Assembly (NCBI GenBank): GCA_963970005.1
Contig: CAXAMN010008347.1
Coordinates: 62,001 to 126,000, forward strand
Length of the DNA stretch: 64,000 bases
Origin: Durusdinium trenchii
Lineage: Eukaryota > Sar > Dinophyceae > Suessiales > Symbiodiniaceae
Reading direction: 5' to 3'
This document shows positions 42,176 through 55,100 of this stretch, piece by piece (the first letter of the stretch is position 1; each line of letters begins with the position of its first letter). The notes under the pieces were generated by a model. It was not told where the DNA came from, did not search any database, and saw only the letters and a list, made by a program, of their open reading frames with translations. Both the position numbers and the translations under genes were made by a program.

Positions 42176-42892
42176 CGATCTACCTAGTACGTATACCTGT
42201 GAACAGGGTGCTGGTTGGGTCTTGCATCAAGGGCCTGTTGTTCCGGTCAGGATCCACGTGCGGTGGAGAAGGTCGCCTCATTCTCATCGCCAGCCAGCTC
42301 CAGCAAGTGTATTGCAATTAGTTCATGCCGAAATGAAGAGGGTGCCATGCCCCCACAAAGCATTAGCGGCGTGATTTGAGAGTTGGTGGCACAAAGACAC
42401 AAACCATGCGGGGTCTACATAACTAGCAGCTTGTGCGTGTGATTCTCGTTGCTCCACTCAGGATCCACAGCAACTGCCTCCCTTGGGACAGTGGCCCCCC
42501 CAGTCCGGCAATTCCGGCCTGACACTAAGGTGTAGCTGGATTCGGACATCGTCCCCCACATGCTGTTGGCTGCCTTGAGCATGCCTCAGATCCAACAAGT
42601 CGAACGATGCGCCAAAAACGACTGACCCAACTCTTTGTGTCATAATGAATAATTTAAAGAACATGAACATTCTATTGATATCTATTGTTTCTAAGGGACG
42701 ATATTAATTGAATGTGAATTTCCCAATCAGCAACCACGAGGCGACGAAATCCAACCATCCCAGCTCATCCTCCAGCTTGTCTAGTGGGGTGAAGCCGGTG
42801 CAAACTGCGTGCAGGGTCCATTTCCACTCGTCCAACTGCGGAAGTTATTGTTTAAATCTAATTATATAAATTATATATAATTATTGTTTCTA

Positions 42893-42968
42893 CTAGCTTC
42901 TTATTCCTAGTAGTAAGGCCCTTGCTCCTAGTAGCGATGCCCTTGTTCCTAGTATATCGTTCTTGTTC
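42893..42968. repeat. CTAGTAG minisatellite, locus 1
   Basis: Successive units of the type TTGCTCCTAGTAGCGATGCC and CTTGTTCCTAGTA repeat three to four times. The same units occur at 61.5 kb and, inverted, at 62.5 kb. Confidence 0.7.
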
Positions 42969-45900
42969 CAACTGCGAGGGCGAGTGGACTGGTAGTTGGA
43001 CGTTGAAATGTCCCGTCCTTCTGAAATGTCAGAACGCGGGGAACCATTGGCGGAACATTGGCGAAGATGGGCGTTTTTGATCACCCAGTGTTGAAAAACA
43101 AAACACATCAAGCTTTTGAGCCTCTATCAGCACACAGGTCACAAGGAATATCTTTGTTGGGATTTCCGGTACTTAGAGACAAGGCATTGCTTTACCATTC
43201 CCATTCCCACTCCATGGGATTGCCACTCCCATGCCACTCCATTGGGGTTGAAGGTTGGGGGTCTTTCTGGGGACGGCAGTCCTCTACCAGTCCCAAGGGT
43301 CTGGGGCTTCATCGGTGGAACAGGTCGGACCCGGGCACCGGTCCCAGGCACCTAAGGTGGACATGAGGCTCAGGACCCCGAAGAGCACCAGTGGGGCCAA
43401 GTTGTGCATCTCCATGGTCAGTATGGCACGCGCATGTTGAGGGTAGGCCGCAGCAATGGGCCCAAACATGATGAGGCCTGCACCATCTGTGTCTCGTTTT
43501 TTGGGGGGAGCGGAGTGTAAAACGTGTATAGATAGATACATAGATGTTTGGATTGGAGCAAGGTGACTGACTGGTGTTGGGGCAGGAACCCACTGGCGAC
43601 TGACTCGAGGGCGATTTTGGGGCCATTAGGGTCGAAATGTCCTGTTGTTCCCTCTTTCATTGTTCTATCTCGAAGGGCGATATGAACATGGGTGATCGAA
43701 GTCTCTAAAAGAATGCATAAAGCCAGGCACTTTCTCTGCAGAAAGAAGTAGAACCACTCCCCTTGCTAGTCCAAAGGAACTTGCCCCCCCCCATCCATTG
43801 GTGGCCCAAGCACCATATCTACGCGATTGATGGTCCTTACGAACGCTTCCTCTTACCAGTTTGGGATTCAATTGCTAAAGGCCTGGTATAAAAGTCCTGT
43901 CAGGTCCAAAAGGCAAGGGCTCTGTACATTAAAAGGTCGGTGATGCTGCATCACTCAGCCCATGTGTGTTATCCCCGTGTCTTCTTGTGAGTTAACCGTT
44001 TCGATGCAAACAGCTAAGTAGCTATAGACTATGGAATGAAGTTTGCCAGAAACTGTAGGGACAGTCTTTTCGAGCTTCTAACCCAAAAGAAACTGTAGGG
44101 GCATTCTTTCTGCCACTGGTCTAAGCCAAAATGACCCACTAGTGACACATAGTGATACTGTAAATGAAATCAAGAAACTATGTTCTACATATTTCTACAT
44201 TGCTCTACTTTGCTTGAGGATGATGAGCCCAACCACCCTGCATTTCATCCAACAATCCCGCCTATAATTCCAGCGTAGGTCACCGTCACCACCTGCTTAC
44301 TCCGGAGCGACGCGCCAGGCGCAACACCAAGTGTGTAGCAACATCCAGAAACCTCGTGGAAACCGACTACAACCGGTAGAAGCTGACAAAACACCGGCCA
44401 ACCAAAAGTTGCGAGTTGCGACAACCCTTTCTCTTTGGAACCAACACAGGGAGACCTCGGACAGCTTGGTCATTTGTTTGCGCCCGGAAACCCTGTTGTT
44501 TGAAGATTACAACGGTGTGCTGATTCACCGTCCCACGCCTGCCATGAAAATTGGACTTGTTAATTCAATCCGCAGCTCACCCAGCGTGCTCTATAAACAC
44601 GCTTAACACACATAAACTTTCGCCCACCTGTAGAAGCTGCATAAACCAACATTGAAATGTTGGAACAAAGCACAACAATACAAAACAGAAATTGAAGAGC
44701 AACACATTTGTCATGTCTGGTCATCATCTAAGGTCCCCTGCTGAACAGGAATCTCCCAGCCAGATCAGCCAGGCATGTGTTTTTTCATTTCTTGCCTACC
44801 GAAACCCAGGGTGTGATGGAATGACAACGACACGGCCACTCTTGATACCAGCGTGCCACTCAGTTTTGAACCCTTTTTTGGTTGCAAAAAGAGATACAGA
44901 GATACATATATCATATATAGCATCTTTGGCAAACCAAACCTCTGGATGTTCAAACCTCCCAAAATACAATCAAACGGCCAGAAGAACAAAAACGCGGTCC
45001 GAACGAGCAGGTTTTTGGTGTCCAAGCAGCATGGTGCATCTGACAGGCAAAATTCCGTTGCTGCAGTGCGCAGGTGGCTCGACCCACGGCAGCACAAAGC
45101 CCAAAGAAGGCACTCCACATCCATTCACCTTGTCAGTTTGGATGGTAGGACCAAGGGTGATTATTCCCAATATTTACCAATGAATCTGGTGACTCCAAGC
45201 CGAAACAAGTCGATGACAGAAACACTTCGATGACATGGCTGTCCACATGTCTGAACATTGCAGAATGCCAGTGATGAACATCTCACGCAATTCATCCTGT
45301 GATGTTCATCTCGGGAATGGTTGACACGTTCATCTCGCGAAAGCAATACCTTATTGTTTAGTGTAATGCACCTTTCCACACAAAATCTGTCTCAACATAG
45401 GAAGTCTTGACTGTTCCCTCTCCTGATAACGATGGTCGGTGTGATTGAACAATGAAGACAAATGTACCATGATTGCTCCGCTACTTCTATCAATTTTGCA
45501 CTACTTTGGCGGAGGGTCCTGGTAGCGTTATTAAACGGGGAAGCGCGGGCGGAAGGCACATCCTCGATGTTGTGTCACCGTCGTGTGAAAAAAGGATCCC
45601 ACAGTGGGCTGGGGACAGAGAGAGACGTATCATCAAGGGCCGCCCTCAAAATCACAGACAACAAACCAAGAACATGCCAACAACATGGTCAACATGCACA
45701 AATAGATACCAGTTTACACACTTGTGGCAGTCATCTGCCCTCTTTACTCCTTGCACCAGCTTTCACATCCTCCGCTTTTGGGCAGGCTATGTGGGAGGTT
45801 TCTTTGCAGTTCATGCAACGCCTCACAAAATCATCCTCCACGCATGTATGTGCCCACGTGCGACGTCTTCCGTTTGGAAACAGCTCATCACCTGTTCATC

Positions 45901-46452
45901 GGGACGACCATAAACAAACAAAAATTGAAAGAAGGGGAGTGGCTTATTGTTTAAACAGCTCTATGAACCAACACAATATTACAAAACCTTCGACTACTCT
46001 GGGTAGAGGAAGAGCTCCGTGTGTGGGTGGCACGCCCTGTGCGGGTGGATGAATACTATCAAACACTCGAAAAGAAACACCACATAGTCCAAGCCACCTC
46101 CAAGTATTACTTATAACTAAACTTAATTGGTATGTTTGTCCTGTTGCAATACAAACCCAGACCACCGGCTAGGAGTTGCGCTTTGTTGCGCAAGCCAAAA
46201 GCGAAGGGCTGATACGAGTCGCTGCGCTCACCGTGCGCAGACCCTGCGCTCCAGGGCACCGCCCTCCTCGCGGGCTCCGATCACCGTGCCGACCAACACA
46301 GCGATCAGAAGCAGGGGCGCAGCGAGGTGCTCCTCGGCCTCGATGGTCTCAGAAAAGTAGTGCTTCCTCGATCACTTCGAGAGAACATGGAAGTGGAATA
46401 CTTTCGGGTAAGAAACTCATTTCACAGTAGCACTAGCTTGCTTAATGATGCC
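42969..46452. other. No gene recognised
   Basis: Many overlapping short frames, none with motif or codon support. A GATA-like tract (43520-43545) resembles the one at 2.76 kb. The patch 46190-46330 is GC-rich without a convincing frame. Confidence 0.35.
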
Positions 46453-46528
46453 TCAGTAGTAGCAGTAGTAGTAGTAGTAGTCGTAGTAGTAGTCGTAGTG
46501 GTAGTGGTAGTGGTAGTGGTAGTGATAG
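46453..46528. repeat. (GTA)n / (GTAGTG)n microsatellite
   Basis: An almost uninterrupted run of GTA, GTC and GTG triplets. Confidence 0.85.
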
Positions 46529-48120
46529 TTCGTAGTCTCCAAGGTCACGGGTTTCCAATTCTCCTGCCTCGGTAGAGTGGGTGTGCATTTCGATTTGGGG
46601 CTGAAACATCAAAGTGGAGACTGACCATGGAGCCATCCTCAACTTTTTCGCACTCTTTGGTCAAGATGGCCTACAAAAAGACACTCAACTTCAGTGGTCC
46701 TGCCAGATTCATGTGATGTGCCACGCATTCCGATTCACAGCTTGCCAATCACACGAAGCACCACCTGAAAAACCCAAAGCAAACCAAGGTGGTTGTCCGA
46801 TTGCTTGGATGGTCCTTCCGCTCTAGTCTTTGGATTGCGCAACCTTTCGGAAACACTGTCTGTCTAGTCTGCGCTTGGTGTGGTCCAAACATCCACTTCT
46901 GCCCCGTTCACAAGCCAACTGTCCACAAGGTCGCAATGCTGGACTGCAGGGCGATCCTGGAACGGTGTGAGGCATGGCATACCTGGTTTTCCCACAAACC
47001 CTCAAAAACCTGATTTTCCCTAACAAAAAACAGTTCATGTTTATGAAAACCTTTGTTTTTCATGGTGTTGAGGGCCGCTGGTACATGGTTGAAGGGAGGA
47101 TGAATCCAAACGGCCTCAAAGGCGTCCTTGACACATTGAATTCAAGGGTCATCCTCGCTTCGAAACATTGGAGGAAGGAAGTTAGGAATCCCTCCACGAT
47201 CTTCCCAATGAATCGGCTCCCCATGTGGTGCTTCGCCGATGTGGCCAAGCAGGGGCACCCAACAACAGTGGGTGTGAAAACTGAAAACTGGGTTTGCCGA
47301 TCGATGCATCGACACGATGTCCTGATCGATGCAGGTGTGCAGTCTGACTGGATTGGGCAAACACAGAACAAAAAACACTGTTTGTTTGGGGGAAACGTGC
47401 AAAAGTGTTCCTGTCTATGTTACCCGTTACCCGGCTACAAGCTGGCGAGCATTTCCACCCTGTCCAAGCAAGAGCACCTCTGTCCGCACGTGTAACACAC
47501 CAGCACAGTCAACTAGAACGGCTCAGCATGGCAACACCCAACCACGACTGCCCATTCCAGCCAAGGCACACGAGCAGCACAGCCGTAGCAGGTCCAACGT
47601 AGAGGCCGCCCAGCAAGAGCATGGAGCAGGCAGAAGAGAAGAAGCCTGGGCGAAAAGGACGGGCTGTTCCTTTAAAGGGTTTAGAAGGCTGTGACGCCTA
47701 GCCGCACAAATAAATACAAGGGCCGCGGGGTCACGATCATCTTGGCCGCGTGTGACATAAAAGGTTCAACAGGATCTGCCGCAGATTGCAGGAGGTTTAT
47801 TGATACGTATTGATTTCTTATAAGCGCAGGTCTGATACTGTGATCATGCGCAGGTCACGTTCCAGAGTGCCTGGAAAGCTGAACGCCCCGAACTCGGAGA
47901 TCTAAGATGATCTAAGTTGATCCACCAAATCTTGAAGATCTAAGCTCAGCTCAGAGCAAAGCTCGAATGCTTACATGTAAAGCAAGCTACTAAGCAAGCT
48001 ATGCTATAGTCTTCGATCACTTCTTCGATCCTAATAGATGTTTTCCTGAATTGGAAAGGGCTTCAATCCAGCATCAAATTGTACAATCTCATAGATCGTC
48101 ATAGATCATAGATGCCCACA
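46529..48120. other. No gene recognised
   Basis: No supported coding frame or repeat family. Short ATCTAAG repeats occur near 47.90-47.95 kb. Confidence 0.35.
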
Positions 48121-48124
48121 CAAA

Positions 48125-48345
48125 ACGGACCATCCCGTGCGAAAACTCCTGGTCGCCTGGCCGCCCCGGTCGCCCTCCGGTCGCGCGGAGACAGCGCGTC
48201 TCAGGCTCCGGTCCGAGGCTCCTACCGACAAGGCCTGGACGGCTTGCTCTGCACCGTCCGGGACCACCAGGGGCTTTTCGGGATGCAACTTGGTGAACAA
48301 AGCACCGAGAAAGGCCAACGAAAGACCTCGGAGATCGGTTCCAGA
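48125..48345 (-). CDS. GC-rich exon-like island, unknown product
   Basis: After an in-frame TGA upstream, the minus frame reads GLSLAFLGALFTKLHPEKPL then VVPDGAEQAVQALSVGASDR, with mostly G/C-ending codons. CCGAG/G near 48335 is a possible acceptor. An alternative plus-strand frame is also open. No domain was recognised. Confidence 0.32.
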
Positions 48346-49145
48346 GCGAGAAACTCAGCGAGCGAGTTCAGCCGGGAACTCCCGATGGAAAAAGCGGACA
48401 AAAGGCGGTGTGTTCTAGAAGGGGAGGTGGTCAGTGGTGTGGTCAGGTGTGCCATGCTGTGGGAGGTCAGGGCTTGTCAGAGCTGACCCTTTTCGCAGAT
48501 GGCTCCATGCAGGAGATATTTACAGCTATATACCATATAGTACGTATATAATATATAATGTGTTTATATTTAGATCAGGTGTGATTTATAGTGTATGCTG
48601 ATGACTGCTGATGACGGGCGGCGTGTAGCATAGACATGGACGGATAAATTATACAGTAAAAGGAATGGTAAGGGGCTTACTTCACCTTGATGAGCTGTCA
48701 ATTGTAGTTTAGTTTGTCTCTGTTTCCCTTCAACAGTAAGACCTTTAGGGATGGTTTGTGGTTCCTTTTTGAAAATAAAGACATAGACATAATAGAACAA
48801 ATTGTTCCAGCAAGGCAAGATACAGTGTGAATAGATGAGATCCAACACGCCAATTCCAAACTGCGGTGATAGCAGCAAAGTTTTTGCCAGGACATTGCTC
48901 GCCACCAGGGTGAATGCAGACAGAATGGCAGCTGAGCGCCCCTGTAGCCAGGCTGCGTGAGTGACCTCTCCCCACAAGAGTACTGTCACTAACATGCCGG
49001 AGATGAAAAGCATACCTCGGATTTGTCAAAAAGCACACTTCGCCGAAACGGTAGGAACGGATGCTTTCGAGTTCACTAATTGTTTTACATGTGGAACTGA
49101 GATGCCTTTTCCACCAAACGGCCTCATTTCAGGTGGTTTCTGCAA

Positions 49146-49192
49146 ACAAACAAACAAACAAACAAACAGACAGACAAACAAACAAACAAACA
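49146..49192. repeat. (CAAA)n microsatellite
   Basis: About eleven CAAA/CAGA units. Confidence 0.85.
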
Positions 49193-49413
49193 ACCGCACC
49201 CCTATTGAGCCGTGGACATTGCTGACACCCAACTCGACGAACTTAAGGCAGAGCCACCGTTGTGAGCGGACCGCGCAGCACGGATCTTGGTCATGATGCG
49301 TTGTATCAACGCTTCCTGAGGGCAAAATGCTTGCCATCAATGAGATGTGTTGACTCGTTGACTGAGGGCTGAGAATGCTAAGGAGATGTTAGACCCATGA
49401 GAGCAACGTCATC

Positions 49414-49506
49414 ATAGAGAGAGAGAGAGAAAGAGATTATATATATATGTTTTATGAAGGTGCATATGAATATAAATATATATATATATACAGAGAGAGA
49501 GAGAGC
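49414..49506. repeat. (GA)n-(TA)n-(GA)n composite microsatellite
   Basis: Two AGAGAG runs flank two TATATA runs. Confidence 0.8.
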
Positions 49507-50860
49507 GGCTCATTGGAGTTCCGTTCATAGCCTTCCATCTAATTCACCAAACAAATTGTCTTCAAAGGTGAATCAATGTCCACAGTCAACGCCAAGACCG
49601 GTGGAGCTGGCAGCTAACAGGCGAAAGTTCGACTGGCTTAGATCATTTCTAAGCAAATCATCTGGCTTTTCCCAATCAGTTCATCTCTGGGTTTAACCCT
49701 CTTTCACTGGTTGCGGCAAAAATTTGGTCAATATAAGTTGAGCAACTCAAAGACACCTGTCCGTTGGGGCGCTCAACGGCGCAACGGCCTACGGGGACTT
49801 TGGGGCTCAACGGCACACTCCAGACGCTGCAACCCACGGATGGGTTGAACCACTTCACAAGGAAGAGTAGAGAATCAAAAACGCAGCTTTCCACGGACAT
49901 AGCAACAGATCTGTCACATCTTCGCATATATCCAGAGGTATACCAGTGCCCTCTCTCCCCTTGGGCCGTGCGACCCATCGCCTTTGGTTCATCTTCCGAC
50001 CCCATTGGAGAACCCCCCATAGGTCCGACGGCCCAAGACACTCGATGAGACGCTCCACTCGGCAGGACTTCGTCATGGTGACGCAGTCGAGTTGAGTCCG
50101 CTGCAATGAGCGCTTCACTCGCTGGCACTGGTCCTTCAAGGGTTTTGAGGGCTGCAACAAAGGGGTAGAGGGAGGTAAAAGGTCAGAGTCGAAGACTCCC
50201 GTCAGTGGATGGGACGAAAAATGGGTGACAGTTGAGTAGGGCACTCAACGCATCGTTCATCGGATTGGATCGATTCATCCACGGGAGAGTTGGAGATCGA
50301 CCCCTTTTTGTTTTTCCTGGAGGCAGTTCCAGTTCCAGCAGAGTAGTATGAGTTTAACCAAGTCTAAGGTTTACCAAGATTTCAACCTGCTTCAACCATT
50401 TTCCACCGGCAAATGCTGCATCATGTGACCAATTCCTTAGGGCGTCACAGGACAAATGTGGGCATGCACTCTGTACATCATTAATACAATATTATATACA
50501 TGTACTGTAATATATACAAATATATTGTAATTGTATAAATTGTATAATTAAAGTCATTTAAATAGCAAAAGGATGTAAACGGCCACAAAGGCAGCGCGAC
50601 ACTTCAAACATCCACTGCACCGAACGGTCGAAGACGGTGCCCCGAACGGGGCACGGGCAGTTCCACCGCTCGCCGGCTCTCCCTGATGCCCGACGGCTTC
50701 CGAAGCAGTCGGTGTCCGGAGCGCAGAGGAAGTCGGGTGTCACCGAAGAAGCACCAAGTGATTGGTCCAGAGGATCGGCGGATCTGTGAGGATCGAAAAC
50801 ATGCACAACGGCTGGGCACAACGGCTGGGGGCGGGTCTTGCAGGTTTTTGATCTGTCTCC

Positions 50861-50921
50861 CAACTGTAGTTTTGACTAATAATACCCTTCCATAATATAA
50901 TAATATATACAATTATATATA
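50861..50921. mobile_element. Left part of a family C MITE split by the copia element
   Basis: AACTGTAGTTTTGACTAATA then ATACCCTTCC matches the family C left arm and runs into an AT-rich tract that abuts the LTR. The right part, GGAGGGTTGTTAATCAAGAT then TCTAC, lies beyond the other LTR at 59776-59800. Confidence 0.6.
50917..50921. repeat. Target-site duplication of the copia element
   Basis: ATATA directly precedes the LTR at 50922, and ATATA follows the other LTR at 59729-59733. Because the site is an AT repeat, this match is weak on its own. Confidence 0.5.
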
Positions 50922-51158
50922 TGTAAAATGGTGAGCGGAGGATCAACAGCAACTTGTAAAGGCAACTGTCACAACTCAACCAACGGGGATCAAAGAACTC
51001 CGTCACGATCAAAAGCAAGCGGTGCGCTCACTTTTCCATTGCGCAACCGTCGGGGGCTCGGATGAGCCAGACTCAAGGGCCCTTGTGCCAAAATGGTCAC
51101 ATGAGAGGGCCGCCATCTCATATCATGATATGCATGTTCCAATGCATACAAATTCACA
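50922..51158 (-). repeat. 3' LTR of the copia element
   Basis: 237 bp, starting TGTAAAATGG and ending AATTCACA on the plus strand. Identical to 59492-59728. Contains an SL-like stretch at 51082-51096. Confidence 0.93.
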
Positions 51159-51170
51159 CGCCCTCATGGC
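51159..51170 (-). promoter_or_regulatory. Possible polypurine tract
   Basis: On the minus strand GAGGGCG abuts the 3' LTR. It is short and contains a C, so it is a weak candidate for the plus-strand primer. Confidence 0.3.
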
Positions 51171-51206
51171 GGTGCGAAGATGGGACCATGCTGTCAGCGA
51201 CACTGT

Positions 51207-51926
51207 TCAGTCACGCAGCTCTCGGCTGAATCCGTACTTCTCAGCAAGACCTTCAAAATCAGGCTTCTTCCATTTCACCTTTTCAAGGTACATGGCAAAG
51301 TCCACGGCCTTGGTAATCTTGGATGGCACTTTTCCACCAGTACCATACTTTGACAAAATGAACTGGAGGTACTGACGCATGTCTTCTCCTTTCTTCGAAT
51401 TCGTGCGGGCCGTCATGATCATTTGATCATACGTGAGGCTTTCAGCCTTCACCTTATCCATACGACAGATGGTCTGTCCCCATTTCTCTACGGTGCTGAT
51501 TCCTTCAGGCAAGGGAATCAAGGGATCGGTCACATTGGCCACTGGGAACAAGTTCACCTTTCCAGCTTCATATCCCTTTGGGCTCACAGCAAGGTGCTCC
51601 GGTGTCATGGTTGAACCGGTAGGCTCATTGGCATTCAAGAGCTCCCACGGATTCGAGGCCTGAGAGGTCTCATCGGCATCCATGCGTCGCTTCGCAGCAT
51701 CAGTCATGGCGGACATGGAGGCATCCACGATGACCTGAGCTCCCACAACATTTGGTCGGAGGTCTGGACGAATCTTCACCCAGTCGTTCACACGCTGGAG
51801 CAACTGTGCACTTTGTCCGAGACGGACAGCTCGATGGAGAAGGCCGGCACACATGCTAAGATCCTGATCCGTCAGTGGTGACCGGATGTGATATTCTTCA
51901 TCATCGGTCTTTGCTGCTTTCGACAT
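51207..51926 (-). CDS. Additional ORF of the copia element, unknown function
   Basis: 239 codons from ATG (51926-51924) to TGA (51209-51207), between Gag-Pol and the 3' LTR. It begins MSKAAKTDDEEYHIRSPLTD. Later features are LLHRAVRLGQSAQLLQRVND, a variable linker with NPWELLNANEPTG, and a helical, Lys-rich end (KAVDFAMYLEKVKWKKPDFE). It has no signal peptide, no membrane segment and no Cys motif, so it is not envelope-like despite its position. The frame is also open 18 codons upstream, back to a TTG. Its intactness in a young element suggests it is under use. How it is translated is unclear; SL trans-splicing onto a downstream RNA is one possibility. Likely roles such as nucleic-acid or host-factor binding are guesses. 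Confidence 0.75.
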   Translation of the reverse strand: MSKAAKTDDEEYHIRSPLTDQDLSMCAGLLHRAVRLGQSAQLLQRVNDWVKIRPDLRPNVVGAQVIVDASMSAMTDAAKRRMDADETSQASNPWELLNANEPTGSTMTPEHLAVSPKGYEAGKVNLFPVANVTDPLIPLPEGISTVEKWGQTICRMDKVKAESLTYDQMIMTARTNSKKGEDMRQYLQFILSKYGTGGKVPSKITKAVDFAMYLEKVKWKKPDFEGLAEKYGFSRELRD

Positions 51927-52167
51927 GATCCTGCGGGACTGAATGGGCGACACTTCACGGTCGTGCGCTCCTTGGAGCAAAAAGGCTGTGCAAAATTCGG
52001 TTTAACCGATGCGGCACAAGAAAAATGAGAAAAACAACCAGGACGACTCCTCAGCAACGAACTGGTTCGAGGTGGCTGGCAATGGATGGTTTCTCAACCT
52101 AACTAACAAATTCTTAAGTTTCACCAAGCAAATGTTGGATTCACTTCACAACATGCATGCATGGGCC

Positions 52168-55100
52168 CTAGTGCTCATCTAGTTGACGTTTCTCTGCTTC
52201 TGCAGCTCTAGCCTTGGCTTTTTCTTTCTTACCTGACTCTACTCCGGTGTGGATGGTGTATTTCCAAGTGTCAACGAGTTTATAGAAAGGTCCTGTGTCG
52301 GCTCGTAGTTTAGTCAACACGTCTGCACACATGAAAATGTTACTAGTCCAAAAGACCATGATGTTCTGCAAGGACATGCTTTCCTTTGCGATGGCATAGT
52401 CGATCTGAAGTCTCTTCTCTACGCTAATAGTAGGAGAGCTACACGATTTTGTGACTGCATCGAAGAAACCCTTGCTATCAACAACGAGGCATGCTGTCTT
52501 TTCTGGGACTCGTTCTCGAAATGTTCGAGGCGATTGGCCTTCTAGGATCTCAGCAAGCAGGGATTGAATCCACTCAATCGCATCAAGTCCATTCTGACCG
52601 GACATGGTTTCTGCTGCTACTGAGGAACGAACTACTCGTCGTAACTTCTTAGAACTCCAATCTATTATCCATACAGGGGATTCCTTGTTCTTCATGATGT
52701 CTTTGGTCGTAAGACATAGGATGTATCCACCTTGACTTTCACCGTTAGCTCTAGTACACCAGCCAGCATCAGCAATACACACGATGTGCCAATCTTTTAC
52801 TGGAACGTGGCTAGGGAATTTCAAACAGATTTTTCTAGTTTTCATTTCCCTCACGGCTTTGTTGTACAAGTGGACGTGTTCAACTTTCCCCTTATCCTGA
52901 ACCCCTTGAAGATACGAAGCCAGGAATGCCTGTTCCGGACGTGTCGAGTTCGACACCCAGGCTAACTGACCGGCGCAAGTTCTAAGGATAGAAGGATCTG
53001 TAAGGGACGTTGAAGCGTTTCCCAAAGTCTTCGTTTCAACATGTTCCAAATTCTCGATGTAATTTTCTTGTCCTACTTCAATTTCCATCGTATTTGGATT
53101 TTGTCGAATCTCTACTCCTGTATATCTTATTGTGAAAGTACGATAGTCACCGAACGGCAATTTCTTTCGGAGTCGGTCCAAGGCTTGGTCCATTTCCTTG
53201 CAACCTCCACCTAGTAGGTCATCTACGTGTACTCCACATATGCCTTTCAAAGTGTTATCGGACTTACTCCTCAACATAAACAAACATGGATCCAACTGGC
53301 TCTGGGTTCGCCCTGCTTCCTTAAGTTCCCTGGTCAGGCGGGAAAACCAAGCACGTGGTGCCTCAGCCAGGCCGTAGGCAGCCTTCTCAAGACGAAACAG
53401 GTCATCTGTACTCAAGTTCATCCATTGTTTGTTTTCTGCTGGAGGTCGAAAGTAAATGTTTCTGCAAGATTCATCACCTGACAAAAACGCTGTTTTTATG
53501 TCGGCTCCCCATAGCTTCCACTTGGATGCTGAACAAATGGATAGAACAAGGTGCTTTGTTTCCTTACGCAAAGTTGGACTGTCTGTTGCTACCTTTCCTA
53601 GGTCCGGGTCCTGCCATCCTACCAAAACTAGACGTGCTTTTGGAGTTTTGGATGTGATATCAGGATCGGATGACTTTTTCCATACCAAGACCCACCTTGC
53701 TCTAATTATTCTTTCTGTAGGAATCCCTCTAGCCTTGCAAAGTGAAGTCACCTTATTGTCAATCCAGCTTTGCCATTCCTTTTGCATAGCTTGGAGAAAC
53801 AGTTTCTTGTCGTGTGGATTGAGTTTGCGGAACTGGACTTCAACCCTTCTTTGCTTCGCCTTGGACTGCGGCGCAGCTTGCAAGCATTCTTCAAAAAGAT
53901 TCCAGAGACACAGAGGATTCTCAGTGATGTCTTCGGGATGGACGTCAATGGAAAGTTCGAACACATGTTCTGCCTGTTGCAATCTGGCTGTTACCGCTAG
54001 TTCGTCTTCACCAGCTTCTGGAACGGGAACATCTATGCCAGATGGTTCGATCTCGTTCGATCGTGAGTCTACTTCAGGCATTACTTCATCGGTGTTATCG
54101 GGTCTATCGGATTCGGGCGGATTAGTGTCTGTCTCTGGTTCCAGGTGTGCAGGTACAGCACCTGGGTCAGGCATGAGCTCATCAAGCTCGTTGTGCATTT
54201 GAAAGCCTGACTGAGATCCCTCTTCTTCAAGAGGAACTGGCGGTTCGGTGGGTGCATAACTTGGAGATGAATCAATTTCAACAACCCTTCTACGTTTATC
54301 GGCTGGCTCAAGTCTATCCTCGGGGATCTCTTCAGGAGCAACAGCGGCAAATGGCTGCTGATTCAACTCTTGTTCATGCATACTGCCGAGAGGTGGAATC
54401 TCGCCTCGTGATCTCTTTTGCCAATATTCAGGGGAACGATAGAATCTACGTCTTATCTTATGTGGTCTACCCTCCGAATCAGGTCTGTCATCGATGGTCT
54501 CAGGATGAGGTTCGGCTTTTACATCTTCCTTGAGTTCGAAGTCCTCTGGACCAGGGATGTCCTTTGTGAGATCATGAAAACGAGCGACGCCCTCCGACAA
54601 TGATTTACCTGCAGCTTCCGTTTCCGGTGCCAGCTGGCCTAATGCAAGTTCTCTTGCAAGCGCTCGAAACTCAGTTTCGTCTTCGGACATTGGACGGAGG
54701 CCTTCTGGTCGACATCTATAGAGATAGCCATTATAGCTTGTCCAAACTAGGCGTGGTATGGGACTATTTGATGAACTTTCTACCCCAATTACTTTGGCAG
54801 GTCCTAACCACTTACCATGTCTTGTGCTAAGCTGACCTCTTCCTGCTGCTCGAAACATGTATACAAGTTGACCTTGTACGTATGGTCCTCGCATGGGACG
54901 ATGTCTATAGGCTACAGCTCTTCGCCAAACATCCTTCGCATGTTCTTCATGAAAGGCCTTGGCCGCTTCTTCACGAAGGCGAATCTTGGATGCAAACGAT
55001 GGATCTGACAGGATTTGCGACTGGGCAGCAAAATTTCTTTGCTCATCCAAGTCGGCAAGCATTCCCACATGGCGTGAGTCCCTTCCCAAGAACCATTGTG

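Noticed and set aside
44100-44140. CATTTTGGCT on the minus strand (AGCCAAAATG), SL-like
   Set aside because: Only 10 bases match and the next bases diverge from the SL; no adjoining retroposed sequence.
46974-47495. 173-codon plus-strand frame
   Set aside because: No motif, no codon-ending preference and low-complexity Phe/Lys-rich start. Frames of this length occur by chance in the region.
49026-49340. Minus-strand frame with LFVCLFVCLFVC
   Set aside because: It is a translation of the (CAAA)n microsatellite, not a membrane protein.
53456-54202. 248-codon plus-strand Ser/Gly-rich frame
   Set aside because: Antisense to the reverse-transcriptase part of the copia polyprotein; a mirror effect of its codon use.
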